48,308 nucleotides of DNA from Candidatus Neomarinimicrobiota bacterium (GTDB lineage Bacteria > Fidelibacterota > Marinisomatia > SCGC-AAA003-L08 > TS1B11), in the NCBI GenBank assembly GCA_022560655.1, contig JADFSS010000011.1:1-48308 (forward strand), given 5' to 3'. The first letter of the stretch is position 1. Each line of letters starts with the position of its first letter. A program made the position numbers and the translations under genes. Below are positions 36,249 through 44,348 of the stretch, piece after piece. Below the pieces are notes generated by a model. It searched no databases. It saw only the letters and a program-made list of their open reading frames with translations, and had not been told where the DNA came from.

Positions 36249-37719
36249 CCAATATCCGCGGCAGCAGCTGCTTAACGATTTTGGGATCACCCCGCCCCCG
36301 AGTGGCTTTCATCACCTGGCCCATGAAAAAGGCCAGCAGCTTGGTCTCGCCCCGGCGGTAGCGGCCCAGCTCGTCAGGGAGGCCGGCCACGACGCCGCGC
36401 ACCGTCTCCTCAAGCGCCCCCGCATCAGACACCTGCGCCAATCCGTCCCGCTCCACGATCTCCCGCGCCGGCAGCCCCTCGGCCACCATTTTGTCAAACA
36501 CGTCCCTGGCGGTGGAACGGTTGATGCTGCCAGCGTCAACCAGGGCGATGAGCTGGCACAGCGCCTCGGCGGGCAAGGCGAAGTCAGCGATCTCCTGCTG
36601 CTGGGCGTTGAGCACCCGCAGCACGTCCCCCTGCACCCACTGGGCAGCGGCCGCAGGGGCGGCCCCAGCCTGCACCAGCGCCTCAAAGTAGCCCGCCAGC
36701 GCCCGGGTGCGGGTGAGCACCTGCACGTCCTGGACCTTCAGGCCGTAGTCGTCCATGAAGCGCTGCTCCATCTGGGCGGGCAGCTCCGGCAGGGCGGCAC
36801 GGATGCGCTCGATACGGTCCGCAGAAATCGTCAAGGGCACCAGGTCCGGCTCGGGGAAATAGCGGTAGTCGTGGGCCTCCTCCTTGGTGCGCAGGAGGCG
36901 GGTCTGGCCGGCGGCATCGTCCCAGGTCAGGGTGTTTTGCTCTACCTCGCCGCCACCCTCCAGCACCTCGATCTGCCGGACAATCTCATAGCTCAGCCCC
37001 CGCTCCACACCACGAAACGAGTTAAGGTTTTTCATCTCGGTGCGGGTGCCCAAGGCGGCCTGCCCCCGGGGACGGACGGAAACGTTGGCGTCGCAGCGCA
37101 GCTCCCCCTTCTCCATGTCGGCATGACTGACGCCGGTATATTGCAAGGTCTGCTTGAGGCGCGTCAGATAGCGGTGGGCCTCCTGGGGTGAGCGGATGTC
37201 GGGTTCACTGACGATCTCGATGAGCGGCGTGCCGCAGCGATTGAAGTCCACGTAGCTGCCGTCGGCGGAACTACCGGGCAGGCCGTGGATGGTCTTGCCG
37301 GCGTCCTCCTCCATGTGGATGCGGGTGATGCCCACCTTGCAGGTGGCGCCATCCTCCATGACAAACGACAGACTGCCCCCCTCGCAGATGGGCTCGTCGT
37401 ACTGGGAAATCTGATAGCCCTTGGGCAGGTCGGGGTAGAAATAGTTCTTGCGTGCGAAGCGTGTCAGCGGCCGGATGCGGCAGCCCACCGCCAGCCCCAT
37501 GCGGATGGCAAATTCCACCGCCTGTTCATTGAGCACCGGCAGGGCGCCGGGGTAGCCCAGGCAGACGGGGCAGGTGCGGGTGTTGGGGGGCGCGCCGTAG
37601 ACCCGCCGGCAGCCGCAAAACATTTTGGACTCGGTGGCCAGCTGGGCGTGCACCTCCAGTCCGATGACCGGCTCCCACAACTCCAGCTGGGCCGGGGTGA
37701 GGGGGGCCGCTACTGCCAT
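36238..37719 (-). CDS. gatB: Asp-tRNA(Asn)/Glu-tRNA(Gln) amidotransferase subunit B
   Basis: GatB is the kinase/tRNA-binding subunit of GatCAB, which makes Gln-tRNA and Asn-tRNA by transamidation. The N-terminal cradle shows [18 protein letters not shown] and [19 protein letters not shown] with the zinc cysteines, then [22 protein letters not shown]-terminal YqeY-like domain follows. The length of 493 is slightly long. No Shine-Dalgarno is visible before the ATG at 37719. gatA and gatC are not in the window. Confidence 0.96.
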   Translation of the reverse strand: MAVAAPLTPAQLELWEPVIGLEVHAQLATESKMFCGCRRVYGAPPNTRTCPVCLGYPGALPVLNEQAVEFAIRMGLAVGCRIRPLTRFARKNYFYPDLPKGYQISQYDEPICEGGSLSFVMEDGATCKVGITRIHMEEDAGKTIHGLPGSSADGSYVDFNRCGTPLIEIVSEPDIRSPQEAHRYLTRLKQTLQYTGVSHADMEKGELRCDANVSVRPRGQAALGTRTEMKNLNSFRGVERGLSYEIVRQIEVLEGGGEVEQNTLTWDDAAGQTRLLRTKEEAHDYRYFPEPDLVPLTISADRIERIRAALPELPAQMEQRFMDDYGLKVQDVQVLTRTRALAGYFEALVQAGAAPAAAAQWVQGDVLRVLNAQQQEIADFALPAEALCQLIALVDAGSINRSTARDVFDKMVAEGLPAREIVERDGLAQVSDAGALEETVRGVVAGLPDELGRYRRGETKLLAFFMGQVMKATRGRGDPKIVKQLLPRILDES

Positions 37720-37790
37720 GCGTCAGGAGGCTGCATGGCGGAAGTTAAGCTTGCCGGGGCGGTCCGGGGCGCCCGCGCCCCGCCTGGCGG

Positions 37791-37830
37791 CCACCGCTTC
37801 CCGACGTATCGGGACAAGTTATGGCGGGGC
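37791..37830 (-). repeat. intergenic hairpin repeat, copy C (partial)
   Basis: It begins CCACCGCTTCCCGACGTATC and continues through GGGACAAGTT, which is the reverse complement of the right half of copy A (303-361). TCCCGA and TCGGGA form the stem. The left half with the GCC/GGC palindrome is mostly missing. Confidence 0.65.
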
Positions 37831-37905
37831 AGGTATTACGCTCACCGACGGAAGTGGTGACCGGCTCGCCGTGGCGTCTACGCCGAGGCCCCTCCCACCC
37901 CCGGT

Positions 37906-37979
37906 GGTATCACCCTCACCGACGGGAGGGGTGATACCAAAGTGATACTGAAGTGATACCGAAGTGATACCAAAGTGAC
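37906..37979. repeat. 11-bp tandem GTGATACC(R)AA array with inverted repeat
   Basis: Four full 11-bp units start at 37931, 37942, 37953 and 37964 (GTGATACCAAA, GTGATACTGAA, GTGATACCGAA, GTGATACCAAA) with a partial fifth unit. GGTATCACCC at 37906-37915 pairs with GGGTGATACC at 37929-37938. The 11-bp period places each unit on nearly the same DNA face, as in protein-binding iterons. A sister array lies at 614-668. Confidence 0.8.
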
Positions 37980-38040
37980 CCCCAGGAGGGCCAGCGGGCT
38001 GGACGAGTCCAGGAGACCTCACCCCGCTCACTTCGTGAGG

Positions 38041-38062
38041 CCCCTCTCCTTGAGGAGAGGGG
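38041..38062. repeat. perfect 10-bp hairpin CCCCTCTCCT-TG-AGGAGAGGGG
   Basis: The arms are exactly complementary with a 2-base loop. It is preceded by another short inverted pair (CCTCACCCC and CGTGAGG). Hairpins of this sequence type are widespread intergenic elements in diverse bacteria. No gene ends next to it, so it is not an obvious terminator. Confidence 0.6.
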
Positions 38063-38209
38063 AGGAGAAGCAAGCAGGGCCGGTTGTCAAAGAGCCGGAG
38101 GCCGCCGCCGTTGGCCACCGCCGTTGGCGGGACTAAGCGGGGCGAAGGAAGGTAACGGGAGGCCGGCGCTCAAGGAAGGACGAGGATTGACGCGGGTGAG
38201 AGGGCCGGG

Positions 38210-38268
38210 CCACTGCTTCCCGATGGATGGGGACAAGTTGCGGCCGCCGCCTACGGCGGGGCAAAGTG
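38210..38268 (-). repeat. 59-bp intergenic repeat, copy B
   Basis: This is the reverse-oriented full-length partner of copy A at 303-361, including both the CCGCC/GGCGG palindrome and the TCCCGA hairpin half. It differs at roughly ten positions, some of them in the stem. Confidence 0.75.
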
Positions 38269-38346
38269 GGGCGATGCGGGACAAGCCAAAAAGAGCTTGG
38301 GAAGGGAGCTACTTCAGCAGCACCCCCGTATTCTGCGGGACAAGGG

Positions 38347-38373
38347 CCACTGCCTCCCGATGGATCGGGACAA
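38347..38373 (-). repeat. intergenic hairpin repeat, copy D (partial)
   Basis: CCACTGCCTCCCGATGGATC followed by GGGACAA is the hairpin half of copies A and B; the rest is absent. Confidence 0.65.
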
Positions 38374-38797
38374 AGGCGCTTGATGGACATGAGAAATCCT
38401 GGCAGTGACAATCTAAGAAGGTGGATGGATGAGGAACCTGCCGGCCACCAACCGATGAGTCCGGCCTCCGAAATGGTATGGTGATGGCCAAGCCGCGGCA
38501 TTAGACTGATGAACTAACTACTTCAGAAGCACCTTCTGATGGCCCGCGCATGTCCCGGGCAACTGCTACTGACTCCTCTAAAACCGTCTCCATGACTCTT
38601 TTGCAGCACGTTCAACTTAGCTAAAGTGTCTCTTAGCACAATCACACGCATGATCCACAATGCTCAGACGCCGAACAATTCCGAGGCTTCACTGGCGACT
38701 TAGCCTTTCCCATCACCGGCCTGCAAAAGTGGTGTGGCTGCAGCGAAGCGAAAGCCGCGTAGCTTTTGAAAATCCCCTCGATGGCATTGTTATATTT

Positions 38798-39934
38798 TCA
38801 TTGATTTATGAAATTACTATCAAGGTTACTCAACTTCTTCCTTGTATTAAATGATGTTCTGTTTGCCATTATTACGGATGCCAAGCCGAGATCAGGATAG
38901 ACCCTCATTTCACTGTGATAACCTGCTCCACCCCCTTCTTTATAATAATATTTGACGCCGCTGATTTCCCCAACATGCCAGCCTAATGTCATCTCAATAT
39001 TTTCACCTGAGTTAGTCTTTTGTTGTGAATAAAGCCCTCGCATTGCATTTTTTTCTAGTAAAGCTGAGTTTTCAGCTATTAAATCCTGCAGCACACGACT
39101 AAACGCTTTGGCAGAGCCGATGGCACCTCCAAATGCAGGGCCGTTGGCGTATACATTTCTTATATGAAGCCAGCCTCCTTCATACCCAGCCCAAACTTCT
39201 CTATCAGTTACGAAGGACTTAATTAAATTCATAAATGAGTATTTTTTCAAATACCCTTTTGCATGATTATCTTCATTATTTATCCGGAACCCAATTTCAC
39301 TCGGCGTTAGACCCAACGGCTCAAAGATATTTTCGTTTATGTAGTCACTATATTCCCGATCACTTATTTTTTCGATAATTCCCCCAAGCAACCAATAGCC
39401 AATATTTGAATATCCGTATTTTCCCCCTGGTAAAGCGTCCCGCTTGGGATTAGCTGCAAGGACTTGTGAGAGAGCCTCTACTTCACTAAAACTATCATGG
39501 CTGTTTGCCAAATGAACCCATTTCAGTGGGATTGGGTTTGGAATGCCAGATGTATGGCTCAGGAGATGCCTTATAGTAATTTCGGAATTATAAGGGTGCT
39601 CTACATATTGGGATGCTTGACTATCTAACTTTATTTTCCCCCGTTGCACTAGCTGCAATACAGCAATAGCCGTCAGCGTTTTAGTCATTGAAAATGCAGC
39701 CATGGTATGAGCAAGACTTAATGGGGTTTTGTTCTTAATGTCAGCCATCCCAAAACTATGCTCGAAAACCACAGAGTTTTTATCTACAATAACGTATTGA
39801 ATTCCTGGATCACTAGGCGAGGATAGCTCGGCTATCAGTTGAATTACATGTTCGTTTTTAGACACCACTTCTCCGTCTGAAGATACTGGAGAAAAACTTA
39901 TCAAGGTCAGCAGCAATATTAACGATGTTTTCAT
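38798..39934 (-). CDS. serine hydrolase, beta-lactamase/penicillin-binding fold, AT-rich
   Basis: The 378-residue secreted protein has a signal peptide (MKTSLILLLTLISFSPVSS). The class C beta-lactamase-like catalytic elements are SMTK (S-x-x-K), YSN (Y-x-N) and a late EGGGAGYHSEM segment in the usual KTG/HTG position. It may be an esterase or D-aminopeptidase; true beta-lactamase activity is unproven. ATG at 39934 has GGGAGG six to seven bases upstream. Its base composition and codon use (many A/T third positions) differ strikingly from all neighbours, which suggests recent horizontal transfer. It stands alone between gene-free stretches. Confidence 0.88.
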   Translation of the reverse strand: MKTSLILLLTLISFSPVSSDGEVVSKNEHVIQLIAELSSPSDPGIQYVIVDKNSVVFEHSFGMADIKNKTPLSLAHTMAAFSMTKTLTAIAVLQLVQRGKIKLDSQASQYVEHPYNSEITIRHLLSHTSGIPNPIPLKWVHLANSHDSFSEVEALSQVLAANPKRDALPGGKYGYSNIGYWLLGGIIEKISDREYSDYINENIFEPLGLTPSEIGFRINNEDNHAKGYLKKYSFMNLIKSFVTDREVWAGYEGGWLHIRNVYANGPAFGGAIGSAKAFSRVLQDLIAENSALLEKNAMRGLYSQQKTNSGENIEMTLGWHVGEISGVKYYYKEGGGAGYHSEMRVYPDLGLASVIMANRTSFNTRKKLSNLDSNFINQ

Positions 39935-40460
39935 TTCTATCCTCCCGGCCGTGTTGCCCATTGAAAACGTAACGGCTGCGAGTTTGCGTTGCCGTTTCAC
40001 AGTTTTGACGCTACCCTGCCCCCAGAACCGCCTGGAAAACTAGGCGACGCATCAGCTCGATAAGCAAGACGGGGAGTCTGGATCGTTCGGACATAAGTTG
40101 GCGCAGTAGGCTACCCAAATATACGTGCAACGTGACGGGATAGCAAAAGCCCCCAAGGCGCCAGACAGACGGCCACGCGACCGACCGACAGCAGGATTGG
40201 TGGCGTGTCCGGCAGGTATTCGGGCGGAAGGCTATTTCAGGCCTGAAAGGCGGGCTTTTCGTGGCTCAGATCAGCCCATTATCACCGCTGGCCGGCGGGA
40301 CGAGGCCGGCTGGCTAATAATGGCATGCAGCGGACGATCCCGGCCACGGGGGCCCAGGTCGGTTGGCGAGCGGGTATTTTACTGAAAGTGGTTTTGGGCT
40401 TTTTGCTCAAGCATGATCTGGGACGTGAGTTGAAACTGCAGGTCGTCCATGCTAGGCGAG
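39935..40460. other. gene-free stretch with palindromes and one copy of the 36-bp repeat
   Basis: No gene is supported. It holds a perfect 14-bp palindrome TTTCAGGCCTGAAA (40235-40248), the 36-bp repeat (40268-40303) and several GCCGGC/CCGGCC short inverted repeats up to about 40355. Composition returns from AT-rich to GC-rich at about 39940. Confidence 0.6.
40268..40303 (+). repeat. 36-bp direct repeat, left copy
   Basis: It is identical to 45032-45067 except at two positions; the last 27 bases (from CATTATCACCGCTGGCC) are exact. Together the two copies bracket about 4.7 kb. Adjacent GCCGGC inverted repeats suggest a REP-like element, and an attachment or recombination scar is an alternative. 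Confidence 0.75.
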
Positions 40461-41207
40461 TTATGGGTAGCCACGAAACAGCTCCGAGCGGATACGCTCC
40501 GGCGGAACGCCCAGGGCCTCAACCAGTTGCCCGAGCTCAAACACCAAGCTGGGTGGGCCCGCGAGGTAGTAGATGGCGTCGCCCCCGCCTGCAACCACTT
40601 CATCCAGCAAGTCCCCATCTATGCGGCCGACGCGATGATCCCAGGTTAGTTCCGGCGCAGGCTGGCTAACAGTGTAGACGATTCGGAGATTCCCGTTTGT
40701 TTGTGCCAACTCATCAAGCTGCTCCTTGTAGGCCACCTCATCCGGACTCCGATTGCCGTACACCAGGGTCAGGGGCGTAGGCAGTCCCGAGTCAGTGGCA
40801 TACTCAATAATACTCTTGAACGGCGTGATCCCGATGCCACCGGTTATGAAGATCCCCGGGCGGTCGGATTCGAGGAAAAAATGCCCAATTGGGCCGCTGA
40901 CGCGAATTTCGTCACCCGGTTTGAGCAAATAGAAAGCGCGCTTGAAAGGGCTCTCTGAATTGCGGATAGCGAACTCCAGGTAGTCCCTCGTCTGAGAGCT
41001 TGCGATCGACAGTATGTGCCAGTCCCGCCCCTCCTCCACATCCAGCGTAAGTTTCATGGCCTGGCTTACCTGGAAAGAAAAGCCGGCGGGCTTGGTAACC
41101 CGGATGGATCGGATCGTCGGCGTCTGATCCTTTGTTTCGAGGATCGTCACTGATTTGCTGTGCTCCCCCGGCGCGGCGGGCTTCTGCCGTAGATCATGTT
41201 GAGCCAT
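40461..41207 (-). CDS. ferredoxin-reductase-fold FAD/NAD(P) oxidoreductase
   Basis: The 248-residue protein has an N-terminal flavin-binding barrel (about residues 15-110) and a C-terminal NAD(P) domain with GGIGITPFKSII, LVYGNRSPDE and the closing LAGPPSLV...ERIRSELF. It has no 2Fe-2S domain, so it would be a stand-alone reductase passing electrons to a separate partner. The usual flavin motif RxYS is HILS here, an atypical binding site. ATG at 41207 has TAGGAGT upstream. It follows the HtrA-like gene after 179 bp. Confidence 0.88.
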   Translation of the reverse strand: MAQHDLRQKPAAPGEHSKSVTILETKDQTPTIRSIRVTKPAGFSFQVSQAMKLTLDVEEGRDWHILSIASSQTRDYLEFAIRNSESPFKRAFYLLKPGDEIRVSGPIGHFFLESDRPGIFITGGIGITPFKSIIEYATDSGLPTPLTLVYGNRSPDEVAYKEQLDELAQTNGNLRIVYTVSQPAPELTWDHRVGRIDGDLLDEVVAGGGDAIYYLAGPPSLVFELGQLVEALGVPPERIRSELFRGYP

Positions 41208-41386
41208 CTGATACTCCTATCACGATAATGCTATGAACACGTGCGCTCCGTCTGGTTACAGGTCGTAAGCTTCATGGTGCTGACCTTAGCACGCTCTCAA
41301 GCGATGCTTCGCAGGGCTTGCCGGCATCAGGATCGAGCACGCTGATCAACCCTCAGCCATGCTTATCCGGATGAATACGGCCACAG

Positions 41387-42430
41387 CTACTCTACATCCC
41401 CAGCCTGCGACTCCTCAGGAATGATGTCCACGGATAATTTTTGGGAGCGCCGGAGGAGGGTTATGGTGGACTTTACCCCAGCCAGCTTTTCAGTCAAGAG
41501 CGGGTACAGGTCGTCAATACCGGCAACCGGTTGCCCGTCAAAACCTATGATGATGTCTCCCTCCCGCAAGCCCGCCCGGCTCGCCGGGCTATCCTGCTCA
41601 CTGGTAATGACCAAAACGCCTTTTTCAGTGGACAGGCCATGCAATCGCACGATTCGTCGTGGAATGGGAACATTGTGACCCGCGATACCCAAATAGCTGC
41701 GTCGTACTCGGCCATCTTTAATGAGTTGCCCTGCTACCAGTTGAGCGGTGTTCATTCCGATAGCGAAACAAATACCCTGCGCCGGCAGAATAATGGCTGT
41801 GTTAACGCCGATGGCCTCGCCACGCGTGGAGATCAAGGGCCCGCCTGAGCTGCCGGGATTAAGAGCGGCATCGGTCTGAATAACGTTCTCTATCAGGCGT
41901 CCCGAACGGGACCGGAGCGAACGCCCCAGTGCGCTCACGACCCCCGTTGTGACTGTGCACTGGAAGCCATACGGATTACCAATCGCAATGACCAACTGTC
42001 CTACCCGAATGGATTGTGAGTTGCCCATGGGCACGGGCACCAAGTCTGGGGCATCGATTCGGATGACAGCTAGATCTGTATCCAGATCATCGCTCATGAG
42101 ATCAGCCTGAAATTGTCGTCCATCCGGGAAAGTGACCTCGATCCTGGTGGCTCCGTGCACGACATGGCTGTTGGTGAGGATAAATCCATCCGGAGTGAAA
42201 ATAAAGCCCGAGCCACTCCCCTGTCTTCCCCAGGGAGGTAGCGGAGTTCGCATCCGCCGGCGCCCTGGTCGCTGAAGAACGTCAATTTTAACCACAGCTG
42301 GGCTGACTTTTTCCGCCGCCCTGATCACGGCCCGTGAAAAGGCGTCCAGAAGATGATCATCGGAGGCAGCCTCACTCTCTGACATGCTGCCTGACGTCTC
42401 GGTTGAGACCCTCTCAAGAACTTCATTCAT
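41387..42430 (-). CDS. HtrA/S1C-type serine protease with one PDZ domain, no signal peptide
   Basis: The 347-residue trypsin-like protease has an intact triad: His89 in TNSHVVH, Asp119 in DLDTDLAV and Ser195 in NPGSSGGPL. One PDZ domain follows (about residues 245-335; SRAGLREGDIIIGFDGQPV). The N terminus (MNEVLERVSTETSGSMSES) is acidic and has no signal peptide or membrane helix, unlike DegP/DegS, so it would act in the cytoplasm unless the start is wrong. ATG at 42430 has AGGG upstream. It lies 37 bp after the methyltransferase gene and may be translated in series with it. Confidence 0.92.
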   Translation of the reverse strand: MNEVLERVSTETSGSMSESEAASDDHLLDAFSRAVIRAAEKVSPAVVKIDVLQRPGRRRMRTPLPPWGRQGSGSGFIFTPDGFILTNSHVVHGATRIEVTFPDGRQFQADLMSDDLDTDLAVIRIDAPDLVPVPMGNSQSIRVGQLVIAIGNPYGFQCTVTTGVVSALGRSLRSRSGRLIENVIQTDAALNPGSSGGPLISTRGEAIGVNTAIILPAQGICFAIGMNTAQLVAGQLIKDGRVRRSYLGIAGHNVPIPRRIVRLHGLSTEKGVLVITSEQDSPASRAGLREGDIIIGFDGQPVAGIDDLYPLLTEKLAGVKSTITLLRRSQKLSVDIIPEESQAGDVE

Positions 42431-42467
42431 GTCTGCATCCCTTCAGCCTAAGTGGTCTTCCACATCG

Positions 42468-43064
42468 TCAGATCCTGGTAATGGACACCAGCCAGGCAAG
42501 GGCACCTTCCGCATGAATATGGGTTTCAAAGCGGGCTTCCTGAATCTGATCAATCCGCCAGCCATCCCGGAAGGCCGACCGGATTACATTCCGGCTCACC
42601 CGGTGGGGACCGCTCGTCCCCGGCTCCCGGTCACTGAAACACAGCATGAAATACTTGCCACCGGGAAGCAGGACGGATCGCAATTGGTTCACAAACACAG
42701 GTCGTTCCGCAGCACTGAAAACGTGAAAAAGGCCACAGTCCACAACCGTATCGAAGTGCTGGTCTAATTGATCCAATTTCATGGCGCTGGCTATCTTAAA
42801 GCTGACCTGCAGCGGACGCTGGTTGGCTTTTGACCGGGCTTGCCGGATGGCCTCTGGAGCAGAGTCAATGCCCCAGACGTCATAACCTTTCTCCGCGAAG
42901 AAGAGCGCCAGCTCGCCCGTACCGCAACCGACATCCAGGACGGAGCCCGTAATCTTACCTGCCGCCTCTAATGCCAGCAATGCTGGTTGCGGACGACCGA
43001 TGTCCCAGGGCGGCTGACCTTCATAGGCCGCGTTGAAAACAGCCGAGCGCTCATCCTCACTCAT
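42468..43064 (-). CDS. class I SAM-dependent methyltransferase
   Basis: The 198-residue Rossmann-fold methyltransferase has motif I VLDVGCGTGELALFF and motif II-like GIDSAPEAI. FDTVVDCGLFHVFS and LLPGGKYFMLCFSD fit the TehB/thiopurine-methyltransferase-like group. PPWDIGRPQPAL at the N terminus is typical of small-molecule methyltransferases that detoxify thiols, tellurite or halides. The ATG overlaps the pirin remnant by 8 bp. Confidence 0.9.
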   Translation of the reverse strand: MSEDERSAVFNAAYEGQPPWDIGRPQPALLALEAAGKITGSVLDVGCGTGELALFFAEKGYDVWGIDSAPEAIRQARSKANQRPLQVSFKIASAMKLDQLDQHFDTVVDCGLFHVFSAAERPVFVNQLRSVLLPGGKYFMLCFSDREPGTSGPHRVSRNVIRSAFRDGWRIDQIQEARFETHIHAEGALAWLVSITRI

Positions 43065-43500
43065 GGCGGCACTCCGAGTCGTTCGTCGTTCTGCGACGAC
43101 GCTTCAAAGCTCCCAGGGTTTGCACCCTAAGTCCATGCGTTGGGGACAGTTCTGAGTGCAAAAACTCCATAACGCATTTGTCGAAGTACTGATCCAAGGT
43201 GCCGCTCCAATCATCCACGCAGGCTGGGCGCAGCTGCTCTTCCGTATTCAGGACCAAAGGGCCTTGCTGCGCGATGGGTTCATTCAGGCGTCCGGCGGCG
43301 ACCACGAGCGAGCATGCGCCCTCATTCCCGGTCATCACCTGGATGAGCTCACCCCTTCCAAAGATCAACACTTTGCTGGTAAGGCCTCCGCCTGGATCCG
43401 CGGCGGGGTATTCACTCTTGAACTCATCCCGTTGGAGCAAGGGGTCCAGTTCATGCAGCCGGCGTGTCCCCCTCCGCGCTGTTTTTGAGCCCAGGACCCT
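43057..43500 (-). pseudogene. pirin-family remnant with internal deletion
   Basis: On the minus strand the frame reads GTRRLHELDPLLQRDEFKSE, which matches the pirin N terminus (RR...L-LDPFLL-DEF). It then jumps to KVLIFGRGELIQ and AGRLNEPIAQQGPLVLNTEE, the pirin C-terminal cupin (G-PL-EP--Q-GPFVMNT-EE). The middle, with the metal-binding HPHRGFETV region and about 150-180 residues, is missing. The remaining frame lacks an ATG (TTG at 43440 at best), and an in-frame stop lies upstream near 43530. It follows marR by under 30 bp; MarR-pirin pairs are common, so this was probably the regulator's target gene. Confidence 0.72.
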
Positions 43501-43527
43501 GCCGAACCGGAACTGTCGCGGCCTAAT

Positions 43528-43998
43528 TCATCCTGTTCTGACTGGGTCAGTTGGCTGTCCCCTACCAAGTTTCTTGCAAAGGATTCCAAGCGTTTCCCGC
43601 TCGCCTAAGGTGAGCACTGCGAGAGCATGGGTCAGCGCCTCTACATGGATGGGCAGCAGCTGCTCAGTGACGGCCTTTCCGGCAGTGGTAAGGTGGACCT
43701 TAATAACGCGACGGTCCTTGCGGCTGCGTCGCCGCTCAACCCAGCTATGCTTCTCCAGATTATCGACCAGCAGGGTCACATTACCCCCGCTTACAAGCAA
43801 CTTCTGGCCAATGACGGTCTGATTGAGGGTCCCAAGATGGTAAAGCATCTCCAGAACGCCAAACTGGGCGCTGGTGACCCCGTGCTGACCCAGACAAGGC
43901 TTGAGCATACGGCCAACTGATTCCTTAGCCCGGGACATCTTGACCCAAGTATCGAGGGCCAGGGTCTGTTCCAAGGTGCCCTTGAAGTGGGTTCCCAT
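43528..43998 (-). CDS. MarR-family transcriptional regulator
   Basis: This 156-residue winged-helix dimer-type regulator has the recognition part GVTSAQFGVLEMLYHLGTLN, then VSGGNVTLLVDNLEKHSWVE and the wing RRRSRKDRRVIKVHLTTAGK. A single cysteine near residue 35 (LKPCLGQHG) could in principle sense oxidants or electrophiles, but this is inference. ATG at 43998. Two AT-rich palindromes directly upstream are probable autoregulatory operators. It heads the minus-strand run pirin remnant, methyltransferase, protease and oxidoreductase. Confidence 0.93.
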   Translation of the reverse strand: MGTHFKGTLEQTLALDTWVKMSRAKESVGRMLKPCLGQHGVTSAQFGVLEMLYHLGTLNQTVIGQKLLVSGGNVTLLVDNLEKHSWVERRRSRKDRRVIKVHLTTAGKAVTEQLLPIHVEALTHALAVLTLGERETLGILCKKLGRGQPTDPVRTG

Positions 43999-44005
43999 GA
44001 TATTT

Positions 44006-44021
44006 AATTTAAGATTAAATT
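44006..44021. promoter_or_regulatory. MarR operator-like palindrome 1
   Basis: AATTTAA-GA-TTAAATT has 7-bp perfect arms and starts 8 bp upstream of the marR ATG. MarR proteins typically bind such AT-rich inverted repeats. Confidence 0.65.
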
Positions 44022-44037
44022 GTTTAAGCCTACAAGT

Positions 44038-44049
44038 TTTAAGTTTAAA
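44038..44049. promoter_or_regulatory. MarR operator-like palindrome 2
   Basis: TTTAA-GT-TTAAA shares the core TTTAA-N2-TTAAA of site 1. Its centre lies exactly 30 bp from that of site 1, about three helical turns, so both dimers would bind the same DNA face. Confidence 0.6.
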
Positions 44050-44348
44050 TTACCACCGCGAGTCCACGTTCGTCCGAAGAGCAGGCCTCATTCCGTTTAT
44101 CTGTGGTAACCGCAGACTGGAACTATTAACTGTTTGGGAACAACTCAAGAGGGACTCACCCCAGGAACATTTGTTGGGAATGTGCCTGGCAGCCACCGGT
44201 GGGCAGAAGTGGCCACCCTTTAAGAACGTACTTCATGGCGCGGCGGCCTGTAGCCGTGAAAGATGAACTATTCATGAGCCTCAAGGCTTGCTAATACGAT
44301 AACGGATGACGATGCCACAATGACCAAAATAAGACCTCAAGGAGAACA
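44050..44348. other. divergent intergenic region between marR and the DUF6069 gene
   Basis: About 300 bases without a credible gene. The AT-rich left end carries the operator-like sites. I cannot assign a confident promoter for the rightward gene. Confidence 0.5.

Larger units (their letters stand above)
37720..38797. other. gene-free, repeat-rich kilobase
   Basis: No protein-coding segment is convincing in these 1,078 bases. They contain three copies of the CCCGA/TCGGGA hairpin repeat (37791-37830, 38210-38268, 38347-38373), an 11-bp tandem array with an inverted repeat (37906-37979) and a perfect 10-bp hairpin (38041-38062). From about 38500 the sequence turns AT-richer towards the foreign-looking hydrolase gene. 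It marks the left side of the accessory region. Confidence 0.7.

Noticed and set aside
37931-37979. CRISPR-like array
   Set aside because: Units are 11 bp and directly adjacent with no 25-40 bp unique spacers; no cas genes nearby.
38660-38854. 64-codon open frame on the plus strand at the edge of the AT-rich gene
   Set aside because: It runs into the 3' end of the serine hydrolase gene on the other strand and shows no family resemblance; the start lacks a ribosome site.
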